A stretch of DNA of 64,000 bases, taken from positions 1 to 64,000 of IMG/VR virus record IMGVR_UViG_3300047388_000185. One strand, written 5' to 3'. Positions 1 to 8,503 of this stretch are shown piece by piece. The DNA is from a virus. The position numbers and the translations under genes are program-made. Position 1 is the stretch's first letter. The number at the start of each line of letters is the position of its first letter. The notes under the pieces were generated by a model. It had not been told where the DNA came from. It made no database searches and worked only from the letters and a program-made list of their open reading frames with translations.

Positions 1-540
1 GGGTTAACCCTAATCTCGTGCCTCATTTTTAGGCAGTTCCGATGTTTTTGACTGAGTTCCGAAAAAAGGTTGGAACTTTCTGAAATTATTTTTTAGAAAG
101 TAGAACCGAAATATTGTTATAAATCAACGACTTAGGTGCTAAGTTCCGAAAATCTGACGTTTTTCCGGAAATATATAAGAGACTATTTTTTCGCCACAGA
201 ACAGGAGGCTTGGGTAGGCCCCCTAATAATAATAATGTCTTCTCTAAACAGTATATATATATATAGGGTTTCAGTCCCAAAACATCGGAACTGTGGTAGC
301 TAAGCAACAAAATCTGTCTCGCTGACTTTTGGCCCAACCCTTTTCCATTTTTTATTTTTCTGCGGCGAAAAAATAGTCTCTTATATATTTCCGGAAAAAC
401 GTCAGATTTTCGGAACTTAGCACCTAAGTCGTTGATTTATAACAATATTTCGGTTCTACTTTCTAAAAAATAATTTCAGAAAGTTCCAACCTTTTTTCGG
501 AACTCACCTAAAAAGATCGGAACTTGGGTCCAAAAAGTAA
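1..540. other. AT-rich intergenic block with iteron-like 8-mers; replication-origin candidate
   Basis: No convincing gene lies here. The octamer AGTTCCGA occurs at 35-42, 55-62 and 142-149, and its complement TCGGAACT at 285-292, 410-417, 497-504 and 517-524. The block also has a TAA microsatellite near 225-236 and an alternating TA run near 251-264. Clustered short repeats, AT-richness and a long palindrome resemble iteron-type replication origins; that function is inference. It could instead be a packaging-related site or a transcribed structured RNA. Confidence 0.45.
53..506. repeat. 149-bp near-perfect inverted repeat with 156-bp spacer
   Basis: The left arm is 53-201 and the right arm 358-506. 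The two arms are exact reverse complements except for one pair (196 against 363), checked base by base, including all homopolymer runs. The spacer 202-357 holds a GC-rich patch (AGGAGG and GGCCCCC), a TAA microsatellite and a TA run. As RNA this would be an extremely stable hairpin. Nothing similar was seen elsewhere in the window. Confidence 0.95.
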
Positions 541-559
541 AAAACCACCCGAAGGTGGT
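532..559 (-). terminator. Rho-independent terminator of the lysis/tail operon
   Basis: On the minus strand the stem ACCACC, loop TTCG and GGTGGT is followed directly by a T run. It lies about 30 nt downstream of the stop codon at 587 and ends the long leftward transcript. Confidence 0.85.
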
Positions 560-586
560 CTTAGATTGGTATTAACTTAGTCAGCT

Positions 587-916
587 TTAAGTCAGGATGA
601 CTGGGGGCTCGACTGTCATGAATCCTTTATACGTCACCGTGGCGATATGGGACGTCGTATTGGTCCCGACAACGCGATACGAATAATTACCGCCGATGAA
701 GATCGGAGGGCTGGCATTCGGGATACTGAATATCACCGCATTACCGGTTGCCGACACTGGAGTGGTATTGAGATAGAGACTCGTCCCATATGAATCAAAC
801 GCCTCGAACGTCCAAGTTGACAGCGTCACATCTATGTCGACACCGAAGTCAGTGGTCATGAGGAAGGTATATACAGGTGGAAAGCCTGGGGTATAGTCTA
901 GGTTTAGGTATTTCAT
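587..916 (-). CDS. Small beta-rich protein, unknown function
   Basis: The 109-residue product has no signal peptide or membrane segment and is rich in Thr, Val and Gly with alternating hydrophobic residues, which suggests a small beta-sandwich (Ig-like) domain. The ATG at 916 is chosen over an in-frame TTG at 922; it lies just after the TGA of the upstream gene. It is the last gene of the leftward cluster and follows two membrane proteins and a lysozyme, so it may be a late virion or lysis accessory protein. I do not recognise the family. That it is a gene is fairly sure because the frame fills the gap before a clear terminator. Confidence 0.65.
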   Translation of the reverse strand: MKYLNLDYTPGFPPVYTFLMTTDFGVDIDVTLSTWTFEAFDSYGTSLYLNTTPVSATGNAVIFSIPNASPPIFIGGNYSYRVVGTNTTSHIATVTYKGFMTVEPPVILT

Positions 917-918
917 AA

Positions 919-1455
919 TCAAGCGGCTGGTACATCACCTGTCGGAAGTCCGGCATTGAACTTCTGCGGGACAAGAGTGTGACCGAATTCTGAACGCACT
1001 TGAGCATCAAAAGCACACTTATCATACTCAACGAAATAGAATGACTCGTACTGGCGTGGATTAGCTTGGATTTCTACAACTGAATCCTTACTCCAGCCAA
1101 ATGATGCTGCCGGTAGGGAATAGTCTTTGGGGTCAACAAAGTTAGCAGGTACTCTCGTTTCAACTTTATCTTTGTCGATCAAGTATACGTCCAATGCCAC
1201 CGGGTGACATTTTCTGGCGAAATGAGGTTCGATCCCCGTATACATTCTATGAGACTGAACTTCCAGAACTGTTATATTGGCATCGGCAACAGCCGGGATC
1301 GTTTCTGAAAAATAATTCCAGACGTTGACTGCTCCGATGACACATAGGAAAATCGGTGTATATTTGAGCGCTGGATGTAAGTCCTTAGTAGGACGACTGA
1401 TAGCAACTACGCCCGCTAGGAAAGCGAAGCCTCCGATGACTGCTTCTAGAAGCAT
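919..1455 (-). CDS. Membrane-anchored protein of the lysis cluster
   Basis: The product has 178 residues. Residues about 3-20 and 32-50 are hydrophobic and would be membrane segments; the rest is a soluble domain with two separated cysteines (in HFARKCHPV and YDKCAFD) that could pair in the periplasm. The start codon overlaps the preceding stop in a TAATG junction, so it is translated with the holin-like gene. Position beside a holin-like protein and an endolysin suggests a role in lysis or in the envelope, for example a spanin-like or holin-regulating role, but no family motif was recognised. A lipobox was not seen. Confidence 0.7.
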   Translation of the reverse strand: MLLEAVIGGFAFLAGVVAISRPTKDLHPALKYTPIFLCVIGAVNVWNYFSETIPAVADANITVLEVQSHRMYTGIEPHFARKCHPVALDVYLIDKDKVETRVPANFVDPKDYSLPAASFGWSKDSVVEIQANPRQYESFYFVEYDKCAFDAQVRSEFGHTLVPQKFNAGLPTGDVPAA

Positions 1456-1874
1456 TACTTGTTTCCTCCAAAAATAGCGGCTAGCTTGTCTCCGATGGCG
1501 CTGACGACCTTATCTTTGACAATACCCCACTTGTTATTAGTCCAACCGATGACGAATGAGACGACACTGAGTAGAGCGTATGGTGTCAAACCGTAATCCT
1601 TAGGGATAACGCTGACCACTACTTGATCCAAGATTTCCGCAAATACAAAGCTGAGAACAACACCCCGGAAAATAACTTTCGTAGCCATCCAGGCAGATTC
1701 CCAGGCAGATGTGGAATGTGTCAAGTCATCTTGATCTATAAGAGATACAAGTGTTCCCAGCAATCCCATCCCGATGATGATTGCAAATTCACCTACCAGA
1801 GGACCCAGTAGATATGTCGCTAGCGTAGAGATACTCGCTCCCGCGACGAGGGCTGTTGAGGTAGGTTCTGCCAT
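1455..1874 (-). CDS. Holin candidate
   Basis: The 139-residue product has about three hydrophobic segments (residues roughly 20-45, 63-84 and 95-112) and a lysine-containing C-terminus (GDKLAAIFGGNK), the usual arrangement for a phage holin that opens the inner membrane for the endolysin. The gene sits directly downstream of the lysozyme gene, which supports this. The start is preceded, 6 nt away, by TAAAATA at 1881-1887 and has no Shine-Dalgarno. Holin families are very diverse, so the assignment rests on topology and neighbourhood rather than on motifs. Confidence 0.6.
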   Translation of the reverse strand: MAEPTSTALVAGASISTLATYLLGPLVGEFAIIIGMGLLGTLVSLIDQDDLTHSTSAWESAWMATKVIFRGVVLSFVFAEILDQVVVSVIPKDYGLTPYALLSVVSFVIGWTNNKWGIVKDKVVSAIGDKLAAIFGGNK

Positions 1875-1880
1875 GGCTTC

Positions 1881-1887
1881 TATTTTA
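1881..1887 (-). promoter_or_regulatory. Late-type motif TAAAATA, 6 nt before the ATG at 1874
   Basis: One instance of the recurrent start-proximal motif described in the findings. Confidence 0.5.
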
Positions 1888-1896
1888 GAGTTAGGG

Positions 1897-2364
1897 TTAC
1901 TCGGCGGTTAAAAACAAAGTCCGTTCTTTTAGACGACGATTTAAAAGACCTTGTAATACATGGCCTTCTGCTACATCCCACTTGGGAAATTCATCTGCAG
2001 CACCTTGTACATCCCCTACATTCAACTTCTTTGCAAGAGTAGATCCAGCTAAACCCCCGACACCTTCATTATATTCAAACGATAGTAGGGCAGCGTATTG
2101 ATTTGAATTGATCACATCTGAACCATGAAACGTCTTGAGAATACCTGGGAAAAACTCCGTCTCTAGCTTGTAGGAAAGTAGATCAAGAGCTTCCTGTTCC
2201 GAAATCGACGAATCACTCATTGTCACCCTCGTACCATCTCGGTAGTACGTCGTCCCATATCCGATGGTTGGAACCTTGACACTATCAAGGTAAGGCGCAG
2301 GCTCAAACCCCTCACAACTTTTAATGAGCACAGTGGCTAGTGTTAGAATCTTATTTTTATCCAT
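1897..2364 (-). CDS. Endolysin, T4-type lysozyme (GH24)
   Basis: The 155-residue protein would cleave the glycan strands of peptidoglycan. The triad spacing of T4 lysozyme (E11, D20, T26) is reproduced as E18 in SCEGF, D27 in PYLDS and T33 in VPTIGYGT. The length fits single-domain phage lysozymes. There is no N-terminal signal, so release depends on the downstream holin candidate. CTAAG lies just before the ATG. Family assignment is firm; the substrate is inferred from the family. Confidence 0.93.
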   Translation of the reverse strand: MDKNKILTLATVLIKSCEGFEPAPYLDSVKVPTIGYGTTYYRDGTRVTMSDSSISEQEALDLLSYKLETEFFPGILKTFHGSDVINSNQYAALLSFEYNEGVGGLAGSTLAKKLNVGDVQGAADEFPKWDVAEGHVLQGLLNRRLKERTLFLTAE

Positions 2365-2367
2365 GAC

Positions 2368-3900
2368 TTAGGTCCCCCGTACTTCAATGACCAACGTAAT
2401 GTCTCGTGTTCCGCCGCCATTCTGGCCGATATTGACAGTGCAGCCAGTTAGGCTAGACGTGACAACGGAGGCATCTACAAAGTTGGAGGCGCCGAGACTG
2501 GCCAGATTAGCATCGAAGACTTGAATGCGCGGCTTACCAGCACCCGTAGAAAAAGCAACTGGATAAGTAATGGTGACAATACCGCCGCCAGCCGCTGCCT
2601 CAAACTGTTCAAACCACTGTTCGATGATACCACTAGATACGTGAGTTTTAGTTCCTGCCGTTGCGTTCCCAGTGAAGACGATTGAATTACGGACAAAAGC
2701 TGTCGTAGCAAGCTGAGTGGTGTTCGTACCATTCGCAGCTGTAGGTGCAGCGGGTACTCCTGTGAAGGTAGGGCTTGCCAGTGGAGCATAAACCGTTAAG
2801 TTCGGTGTCCCACTCACGTTGGCATAAGGTACGGTACCTACTGCTAGGATGCCGGCATCCCAACGCCAGTCCCAGGTAGTATCTGAGACGGAATAGACAC
2901 CGCTGGACTTGGCGGTCGTAGAAGCCAACAGGGCTTGACTATGGAAGGCGCCAGAGAAGTTGAAACCGGCATATCCCCCGTTGACCGCTGCTACTGTGTA
3001 GCTACCGATACTAGAAGTTGTCGACGCAACGTAATTTAGGGGATAGTTATTCCAGGTCGCACCATCATACATCTGGAAGCTACCGACGTTTAGACGTTTG
3101 TCCCCGTTGAGGTAGTTGATCGTCGAAGTAACGAATGTTGGATCTAATAATTGTCGTTGCTGAGTTGCATTAACAGAAACATTAGTGCCCACGTGTCGAT
3201 AAACACTATATGTATCTGAACTTCCAGGGGCACCTGAAAGAGCAGCATGTAATGTAATCGTACTTGACGTCATCGAAGAGATAAATCGGGCAGTTCCTTT
3301 TTGGGCTCCTGAAGTGAACTGTAAGATGTATACGAGGCTACCTTGATCCGGAAGTACAGTCGTAGCAGTGGCGACGTTAATCACAGTGGTCGTTGCACCT
3401 GCACCGGCTGTACTCGTGTAAATAATGGCAGGATAACCTACGAAGGACCAGATATCCAGTACTGTATTGGCTACTGCAGTAATAGTTGCGTTACTAGGTC
3501 CATTGTCTCCTAGGACATATGAATTGCCATCCATCGTCGAAGGTAAGGCAAGCGACGAAAGACCGGTGAGCGGAACCATTCTATCTGTCAGTCTAGCAAA
3601 GCTAGAAAAATCAGCGGCCGTTGCTCGTTGCCCTACAGTTGTAACTGCAGCGGTGAATGCATGAGCCGTAGTTCCCTGTTGAGCTCGGGTAACTGTAAAA
3701 GTAGAACCAGAGACGGCTGTGACCTTGACGATCTCGATATTGACCGTGTCAAACAGAGTTACATAGAAAAACTGTCCGGCTGAAAGAGAAGTAGGAAACA
3801 ATGAGGGATCAGCGACGGTGAAGCTGACAGAAGACGTAGTAATAGTCGACCCTAATGTGGTCCGACCATTATTAACGTAGAGGGTTTGAGATTTTGCCAT
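2368..3900 (-). CDS. Tail fibre with gp53-like C-terminal receptor-binding region
   Basis: The 510-residue protein begins with a beta-rich region (SVSFTVADPSLFPT, TFTVTRAQQGTTAHAF) typical of baseplate-proximal fibre domains. Near residues 375-405 it has the phage fibre signature APLASPTFTGVPAAPT followed by TTQLATTAFV. The C-terminal 100 residues (SSGIIEQWFEQ, then VTITYPVAFSTG) resemble the putative tail fibre gp53-like C-terminal domain, a trimeric tip that binds host receptors. It lies between baseplate genes and the lysis cluster. The exact receptor cannot be read. Confidence 0.8.
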   Translation of the reverse strand: MAKSQTLYVNNGRTTLGSTITTSSVSFTVADPSLFPTSLSAGQFFYVTLFDTVNIEIVKVTAVSGSTFTVTRAQQGTTAHAFTAAVTTVGQRATAADFSSFARLTDRMVPLTGLSSLALPSTMDGNSYVLGDNGPSNATITAVANTVLDIWSFVGYPAIIYTSTAGAGATTTVINVATATTVLPDQGSLVYILQFTSGAQKGTARFISSMTSSTITLHAALSGAPGSSDTYSVYRHVGTNVSVNATQQRQLLDPTFVTSTINYLNGDKRLNVGSFQMYDGATWNNYPLNYVASTTSSIGSYTVAAVNGGYAGFNFSGAFHSQALLASTTAKSSGVYSVSDTTWDWRWDAGILAVGTVPYANVSGTPNLTVYAPLASPTFTGVPAAPTAANGTNTTQLATTAFVRNSIVFTGNATAGTKTHVSSGIIEQWFEQFEAAAGGGIVTITYPVAFSTGAGKPRIQVFDANLASLGASNFVDASVVTSSLTGCTVNIGQNGGGTRDITLVIEVRGT

Positions 3901-3903
3901 GGA

Positions 3904-4263
3904 TTAAAGAGGATAGGTTTGTGACGAAGGGGCCGTGAAATTCAGATAATCGTTTCTAAAGGCCTGGCAATTTGAGACGAAGGTAGGAGCAACAGTTGAA
4001 AAATCAACATTGACGTCTAAGTCCTTTTGTCCAAATGTTTGCTTTACATACTTATTTCCAAATACGGGAATAGTCGTACCTGTATAGGTTTGAAAACGCT
4101 GGTAGTCAGAGAGAGCACAGACGGCAAAGAAAGTACCAGGTTGCCCATTATCATTTTCGTAGAGGAAAATATCTGATGGAATATCCGCACCAGAGTTTAC
4201 GGTGCAGGTGATACTTCTAGTAGTACCGTTTACTACCGTGTTAATTGTTACAGTCGCAGTCAT
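3904..4263 (-). CDS. Small tail/baseplate-associated protein, unknown
   Basis: The 119-residue product has beta-type composition and three cysteines and no membrane segment. The start has a good ribosome binding site (AAGGATAAAG just before the ATG). It lies 3 nt upstream of the fibre gene and downstream of baseplate genes, in one leftward operon, so a fibre-attachment or baseplate-periphery role is plausible. I do not recognise a family. Confidence 0.65.
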   Translation of the reverse strand: MTATVTINTVVNGTTRSITCTVNSGADIPSDIFLYENDNGQPGTFFAVCALSDYQRFQTYTGTTIPVFGNKYVKQTFGQKDLDVNVDFSTVAPTFVSNCQAFRNDYLNFTAPSSQTYPL

Positions 4264-4272
4264 TCTTTATCC

Positions 4273-4797
4273 TTAAACGACACTGATCGTCCATTGAAAA
4301 TTCACGGAGAAACTCCACGTCTTCTGAATGCCAGGGAAGACTTTGATATTGAACATCTGATCATTGCCGGAGAAGAATCCAGCTTCGTTAATAAACGAAC
4401 CATTAGCCTGAGAATTATCAAGATTGGCAATGAGAGTGATAGATGGGACACTCAAATCCTGACTCACCTTTGTGATACCCACCCTAGTCAACGGGGAATA
4501 CAGATCTGTCAGTGAGACAATCGGAGTCTTGAGCAGCGAACCGTCTCCTCCTGGAGGAGGATTAGTTGATCCGCCTGTCCCGACTTTGGCATAGGTCAAA
4601 GAGTCGTTCAGGGAATACGTATATAGGCTCAGTAATGCAATTTGTTTACCAGTAGCGACAATAAGATTGTCATCTTCGTAGTGCAAATGTTGATTACCGT
4701 CTTGACCAACGATATAGATGGCAACCCGACCGTGATATCCAAACTTACCCGAGTCTTCGACAGTTACATTATCCAATTTCTTGTCCATTGATTTCAT
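4273..4797 (-). CDS. Baseplate/fibre-junction protein, unknown family
   Basis: The product has 174 residues from the ATG at 4797; an ATG at 4788 and a TTG at 4812 are alternatives, and none has a clear ribosome binding site. The start overlaps the end of the upstream wedge gene. A Gly/Pro loop (GTGGSTNPPPGGDG) sits mid-protein, followed by a beta-rich half containing NEAGFFSG, a phrase I associate with tail-fibre or collar proteins. Its place between the wedge gene and the fibre suggests it connects fibres to the baseplate. This is inference from position and composition. Confidence 0.6.
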   Translation of the reverse strand: MKSMDKKLDNVTVEDSGKFGYHGRVAIYIVGQDGNQHLHYEDDNLIVATGKQIALLSLYTYSLNDSLTYAKVGTGGSTNPPPGGDGSLLKTPIVSLTDLYSPLTRVGITKVSQDLSVPSITLIANLDNSQANGSFINEAGFFSGNDQMFNIKVFPGIQKTWSFSVNFQWTISVV

Positions 4798-6007
4798 TGA
4801 AGTTAATCTCAAGTAAAGATCCTGCGATCTGTGGCCCGATTGTGAAGTTGCTTTCTTGTAGGCCGTACGAATCGTTCGTCCCAGTATTTACATCGATAGT
4901 CCAAGTATAGACTGGTTGAGTGTAGGAGGGCTTGGCCTTGATGATAACTTCAGCCAGTTTATCAAAGATGTTCGTATTCTGAAAAGTTCCAACATTGATC
5001 TTCACCAGGAATGCATGCGGATATAGATACGTATTCATGATATGCCAGAACGTCGAGTTTGGCGCAGCAAATCTATTTGACTGACTCGGTGGCTGAAGAG
5101 GAATCAAACTACTTGGAATACTGAGACCGGTCCACCACGCTCCATTTGATTCGTAGTCCTCGATTTGAATGGCCAATCCTAAGAGATCCCCTGGGATCAA
5201 TGTTTGTCCAATCACCACGGACGTAGGAATTCCAGCCGGAAGTAAGTATTGATTTTGATCAGTTAGTACTAAATATTGATTGGAGTCAAGATAGTTACGG
5301 ACATCGATAACGCGTTCACTTGCCCTTGCAAGGGGGATACCTAAGACAAGATTCGCACCCTTCTGCATGTTGGAAAGGGTCGGACCATTGTTGTAAAGAT
5401 AGTAGAGACCGTAGATAAAATTAGAGAAGATGTCGGACGAATTGGATAAATCTTCACCGATAAGATTCCCATAGTACCGAGACATAAGCTTCTCATCGAT
5501 AATCGCATCAACGAGCCACACTGCGTATTGAGTCGTACCATCTGAAAGGACACGTTGGGAAAACGCCGATAACGGATCTGTGAGAGGACGAGCAAGACGT
5601 AGAGTGGTCGAAGTCAGACCCTGTTCTATTTCAAATCCAATACCATTTTCTAACGTAACCGTGGGGAAAAGAGGGGAATTCGCAACATACGCTGCTGATG
5701 TGATGAATTGATCAATGGTGTATGTCGTAGCATCGATCTGATTTTCGGGGCTTAAAAACACCAGTTTCAATGCAACGCCAAGGGTTGTCTGGATAGTCTC
5801 CAGAGATAGAGTCGAAGTGAGTTGGAGAAACTTACTGTAGATCTCGGATGCAACCATTGCATTGCATTCCAGCATAAGATTGACTTGGTCCTGATCTTCA
5901 AAGATATAGGTGAAGAAATCAGAGATTCCCATCAAATAGGTCATACTCCGACTTGACTTGCCGACGTCAGCTCCCCCAGTTGTAAAAAGAGAAATCGGAG
6001 TAGTCAT
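4769..6007 (-). CDS. Baseplate wedge protein candidate
   Basis: The 412-residue product follows directly on the J/gp6-like wedge gene, which it overlaps in a TAATG junction; this fixes the start as the ATG at 6007 (MTTPISLF) rather than an earlier in-frame codon. No known motif was recognised. It is rich in aromatic residues and amphipathic stretches (GLYYLYNNGPTLSN, STFWHIMNTYLYPH) as in wedge subunits. In contractile-tail phages the gene after gpJ/gp6 usually encodes the next wedge component (gpI or gp7 position), so that role is inferred from order. Confidence 0.65.
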   Translation of the reverse strand: MTTPISLFTTGGADVGKSSRSMTYLMGISDFFTYIFEDQDQVNLMLECNAMVASEIYSKFLQLTSTLSLETIQTTLGVALKLVFLSPENQIDATTYTIDQFITSAAYVANSPLFPTVTLENGIGFEIEQGLTSTTLRLARPLTDPLSAFSQRVLSDGTTQYAVWLVDAIIDEKLMSRYYGNLIGEDLSNSSDIFSNFIYGLYYLYNNGPTLSNMQKGANLVLGIPLARASERVIDVRNYLDSNQYLVLTDQNQYLLPAGIPTSVVIGQTLIPGDLLGLAIQIEDYESNGAWWTGLSIPSSLIPLQPPSQSNRFAAPNSTFWHIMNTYLYPHAFLVKINVGTFQNTNIFDKLAEVIIKAKPSYTQPVYTWTIDVNTGTNDSYGLQESNFTIGPQIAGSLLEINFNEINGQEIG

Positions 6008-7965
6008 TACAGATAGACCTGGGACATCGTAACATTTCCAAGCAGGAATACACAAAGACCTGAGCTAACTCGAAGTACATCAGTTACTGTACTGGAGATT
6101 GGAGTGAAAAGATCCTTGGTGTATAGGTGATACGAGATACTAGAGGCAGTTGCCAGGGACGTGATACCACTTCCATTTAGAGCCGCCATCAAATCAGAAA
6201 CGATAAGATCCACACCCGGGGTTAATCCGGTCAAATATGGAGTTAGTATTGAGGAAACAGCCCCTGTTGTAGGCATAGGATTTTCGTAGGAAAACAGGGT
6301 CAGATCAAGAACATAGATATCATAACCTCGAGCCAATAAGTTTCCACAGAGGACTCTATTCTCTGCAAGACTCAAATACGTCTGAATATTTGCAACCTTA
6401 TCAAAACTAGAGGCCGCAACGGTAACAATACCATTTGCTGATCCGCCTCCGAAATCGATCGTTAGAATTTGAGACTCAGAAAATCCAGTATCCAATCTAG
6501 GATCTACATATGTCAAAACCGAGTTTGTACCAGAGATAGAATAGATCGGTTGATAACTATTACCTAATAGAACTGTATTACCATCCGGAACACCTGATAC
6601 TGCAAAGGTGGTAGTTGTACCATTAGTAGGGAAATTACTAAGTTGTACTAGACGACCGATAGTCAATGGATGATTTTTAATTACAACGGTGACAATGTGA
6701 GTAGAAGAATCTTGACTAATAGTAATATCACCACGACTTGCATACCCTGCAAAACTTGTCGTGAAGGAAGTAGGATAAGTAACCGTATCCCCAACAGTAC
6801 CGTTTATCTGACTGATTGAATAGACGGGCCCGGGAATATGAGCTCGACCGGACACGTCCAAGTGAAGGGTGATCGGGTTACTTACGACCGTATCTCCGAC
6901 GTAGACATCTACCATGCCCCCGGCATGTACGTAGGAATCTGGATCAATAGAATATAGAGAGAACTGATTTAAAGTTCTGGAACCGGTTGAGAATCCAAGG
7001 TTGACGATGAAGTTATTGGCATCAACAATACTGGCGATACTAGCAGATTGAAGTACTAAACCTCCGGTTCCAGATTCAACAGCATTGATTGTCTGGCCGA
7101 CAATATATGCATGGCTAGTAACACCCATTTGAATTTGAGTATTCGAATTTACTAAAACAGCACTAGTTGTGAACTTTGTCGGACCCTGATTTCCTCGCAC
7201 ATAGATTTGATCCCTGTGCATATACTGGTTACCGGCTCCGACAGAAATCAGCCGATCCACGTAGTTGAAATTCGAAGTGATATTATATTCGATCGATGGC
7301 GTATTGATCAGATTACGGGAACTGATAGCCGATTTGCCACGGGTAATGAACTGAGTATTCGTTTCAGCTGCTGTCGAAGTTTGACTGAGGTAATTTATTT
7401 CACCGTGAAGGAAGAACGGATCAAAGTTTGAGAAGTAGAGCAAACTGCCCGATGAGATGTTATAGTCCGTGCCCTTAGCTGCAGCGATAAGGTCTACGTC
7501 AATGTAGTACTCATCTTGGTACTGATCATACGACATGGCATTGGCCGGCAGAGATACGGCAGAGACTGGAAAGAATAACAGCGTTCCATCTGTTGAAAAG
7601 CTTGTAGTCGTTGAAATTGTAATGGCTTTATTTCTAGCGAAGAATAATCGCGCATTGATAACTGCAAAAGTGCCTTCATTTCGGGTTAGAAACAGATTAC
7701 TCATCAAACCATCGACGAGACTAGTTGAGGTATTGTCATCCACCCCCGCTATAGTATTCTGAGAGAAGTAGTAGTCCAAGCCCTTTTTACAGATGGCCAG
7801 AATGAAAGCCGATGGACGAATGACGAGATCTCGAACTCCGGTGCCTTCTCGAAGATCCAAATCTGGGAACTGAGCCGCAAGGATTTGCCGAGCCAATAGC
7901 TCCGCTTCGAGAATGTCTTGTTGATCCGGCTCTATGCCGGCGATAACACTATACAGGTCCGCCAT
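6007..7965 (-). CDS. Baseplate wedge protein, gpJ/T4 gp6-like
   Basis: The 652-residue protein begins with the arrangement usual for baseplate J-like wedge proteins: DLREGTGVRDLVIRPSAFIL near residues 37-56, then a long beta-rich middle (PVSAVSLPANAMSYDQY) and a C-terminal region with PMPTTGAVSSILTPYLTGLTPGVDL that matches the C-terminal domain in which the wedge ring is built. It would form the inner baseplate ring that triggers sheath contraction. It is longer than P2 gpJ and close to T4 gp6 (660). TAAACTA at 7971-7977 lies 5 nt before the ATG. Confidence 0.85.
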   Translation of the reverse strand: MADLYSVIAGIEPDQQDILEAELLARQILAAQFPDLDLREGTGVRDLVIRPSAFILAICKKGLDYYFSQNTIAGVDDNTSTSLVDGLMSNLFLTRNEGTFAVINARLFFARNKAITISTTTSFSTDGTLLFFPVSAVSLPANAMSYDQYQDEYYIDVDLIAAAKGTDYNISSGSLLYFSNFDPFFLHGEINYLSQTSTAAETNTQFITRGKSAISSRNLINTPSIEYNITSNFNYVDRLISVGAGNQYMHRDQIYVRGNQGPTKFTTSAVLVNSNTQIQMGVTSHAYIVGQTINAVESGTGGLVLQSASIASIVDANNFIVNLGFSTGSRTLNQFSLYSIDPDSYVHAGGMVDVYVGDTVVSNPITLHLDVSGRAHIPGPVYSISQINGTVGDTVTYPTSFTTSFAGYASRGDITISQDSSTHIVTVVIKNHPLTIGRLVQLSNFPTNGTTTTFAVSGVPDGNTVLLGNSYQPIYSISGTNSVLTYVDPRLDTGFSESQILTIDFGGGSANGIVTVAASSFDKVANIQTYLSLAENRVLCGNLLARGYDIYVLDLTLFSYENPMPTTGAVSSILTPYLTGLTPGVDLIVSDLMAALNGSGITSLATASSISYHLYTKDLFTPISSTVTDVLRVSSGLCVFLLGNVTMSQVYL

Positions 7966-7970
7966 GGCCG

Positions 7971-7977
7971 TAGTTTA
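7971..7977 (-). promoter_or_regulatory. Late-type motif TAAACTA, 5 nt before the ATG at 7965
   Basis: Here a TTGACA also lies 17 nt upstream, so a sigma70-like promoter is possible at this site; most other instances of the motif have no -35 element. Confidence 0.5.
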
Positions 7978-7996
7978 GGCCCCTTCTGGCGAGTTG

Positions 7997-8491
7997 TCAA
8001 GCTGTTAGACCAAACTCTGGGAAGGGAACAGCAATAGATGCAGTAACCCCATTGGAAGTCGTCAGAGAAACGTATAGCGTCAGAGAATCAGCGATCTTAT
8101 CCAGGCCTAGAATCGTGACTCTATCTAGGCAAGAAGACAGATCTGAATTTTGAAAGTTCAGCCCAGATTTCACTTGGCTTTCTGCATCCTTAATAGCGTC
8201 AGTAATTGTCTGAACGTAGACTGAATCATTAACGCTTTGGTTTGCTCCAACTGTCAATCCGGAAAAAGCCGTACCTTTGGATGGATAAAAAGGATCGGAT
8301 CCCTTGGAAGTCAGCAACGTCTTCATGAAGACTTGAGCTACTTTCTGTAGCCCAGTAATCTTCATCGGAGTATCATATAGTCCAAAAGTAATTTGTCCCT
8401 CTGGAAACGTACCGACAAACTTAACGAAGAGTAGATCATAGGACCCCCCTACTTGAAGATTTGTTGCGGTGCCGATACGTGTAGTTGTCAT
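7997..8491 (-). CDS. gp25/gpW-like baseplate wedge protein
   Basis: The 164-residue product carries the layout of gp25-like proteins: an early helix (TGLQKVAQVFMKTLLTSKGS) followed by the loop DPFYPSKGTAFSGL, corresponding to the segment where gp25-like proteins fix the first sheath ring, then a region with paired helices and a beta strand end. It sits beside the J-like wedge gene, as gp25/W does in many contractile phages. The N-terminus is longer than in T4 gp25. TAAACTA overlaps the stop codon of the upstream gene, 5 nt before the ATG. Confidence 0.75.
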   Translation of the reverse strand: MTTTRIGTATNLQVGGSYDLLFVKFVGTFPEGQITFGLYDTPMKITGLQKVAQVFMKTLLTSKGSDPFYPSKGTAFSGLTVGANQSVNDSVYVQTITDAIKDAESQVKSGLNFQNSDLSSCLDRVTILGLDKIADSLTLYVSLTTSNGVTASIAVPFPEFGLTA

Positions 8492-8496
8492 GGCGA

Positions 8497-8503
8497 TAGT
8501 TTA
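8497..8503 (-). promoter_or_regulatory. Late-type motif TAAACTA, 5 nt before the ATG at 8491
   Basis: The motif contains the TAA stop of the upstream gene; there is no Shine-Dalgarno in the 5-nt gap. Confidence 0.45.

Noticed and set aside
86-337. 83-codon minus frame inside the inverted repeat
   Set aside because: Runs through the palindrome arm, is AT-rich, has no ribosome binding site and reads as low complexity (YIYIYC).
6008-6055. Upstream start of the wedge gene at 6055
   Set aside because: It lies inside the previous gene; the TAATG junction at 6007 is typical for this operon.
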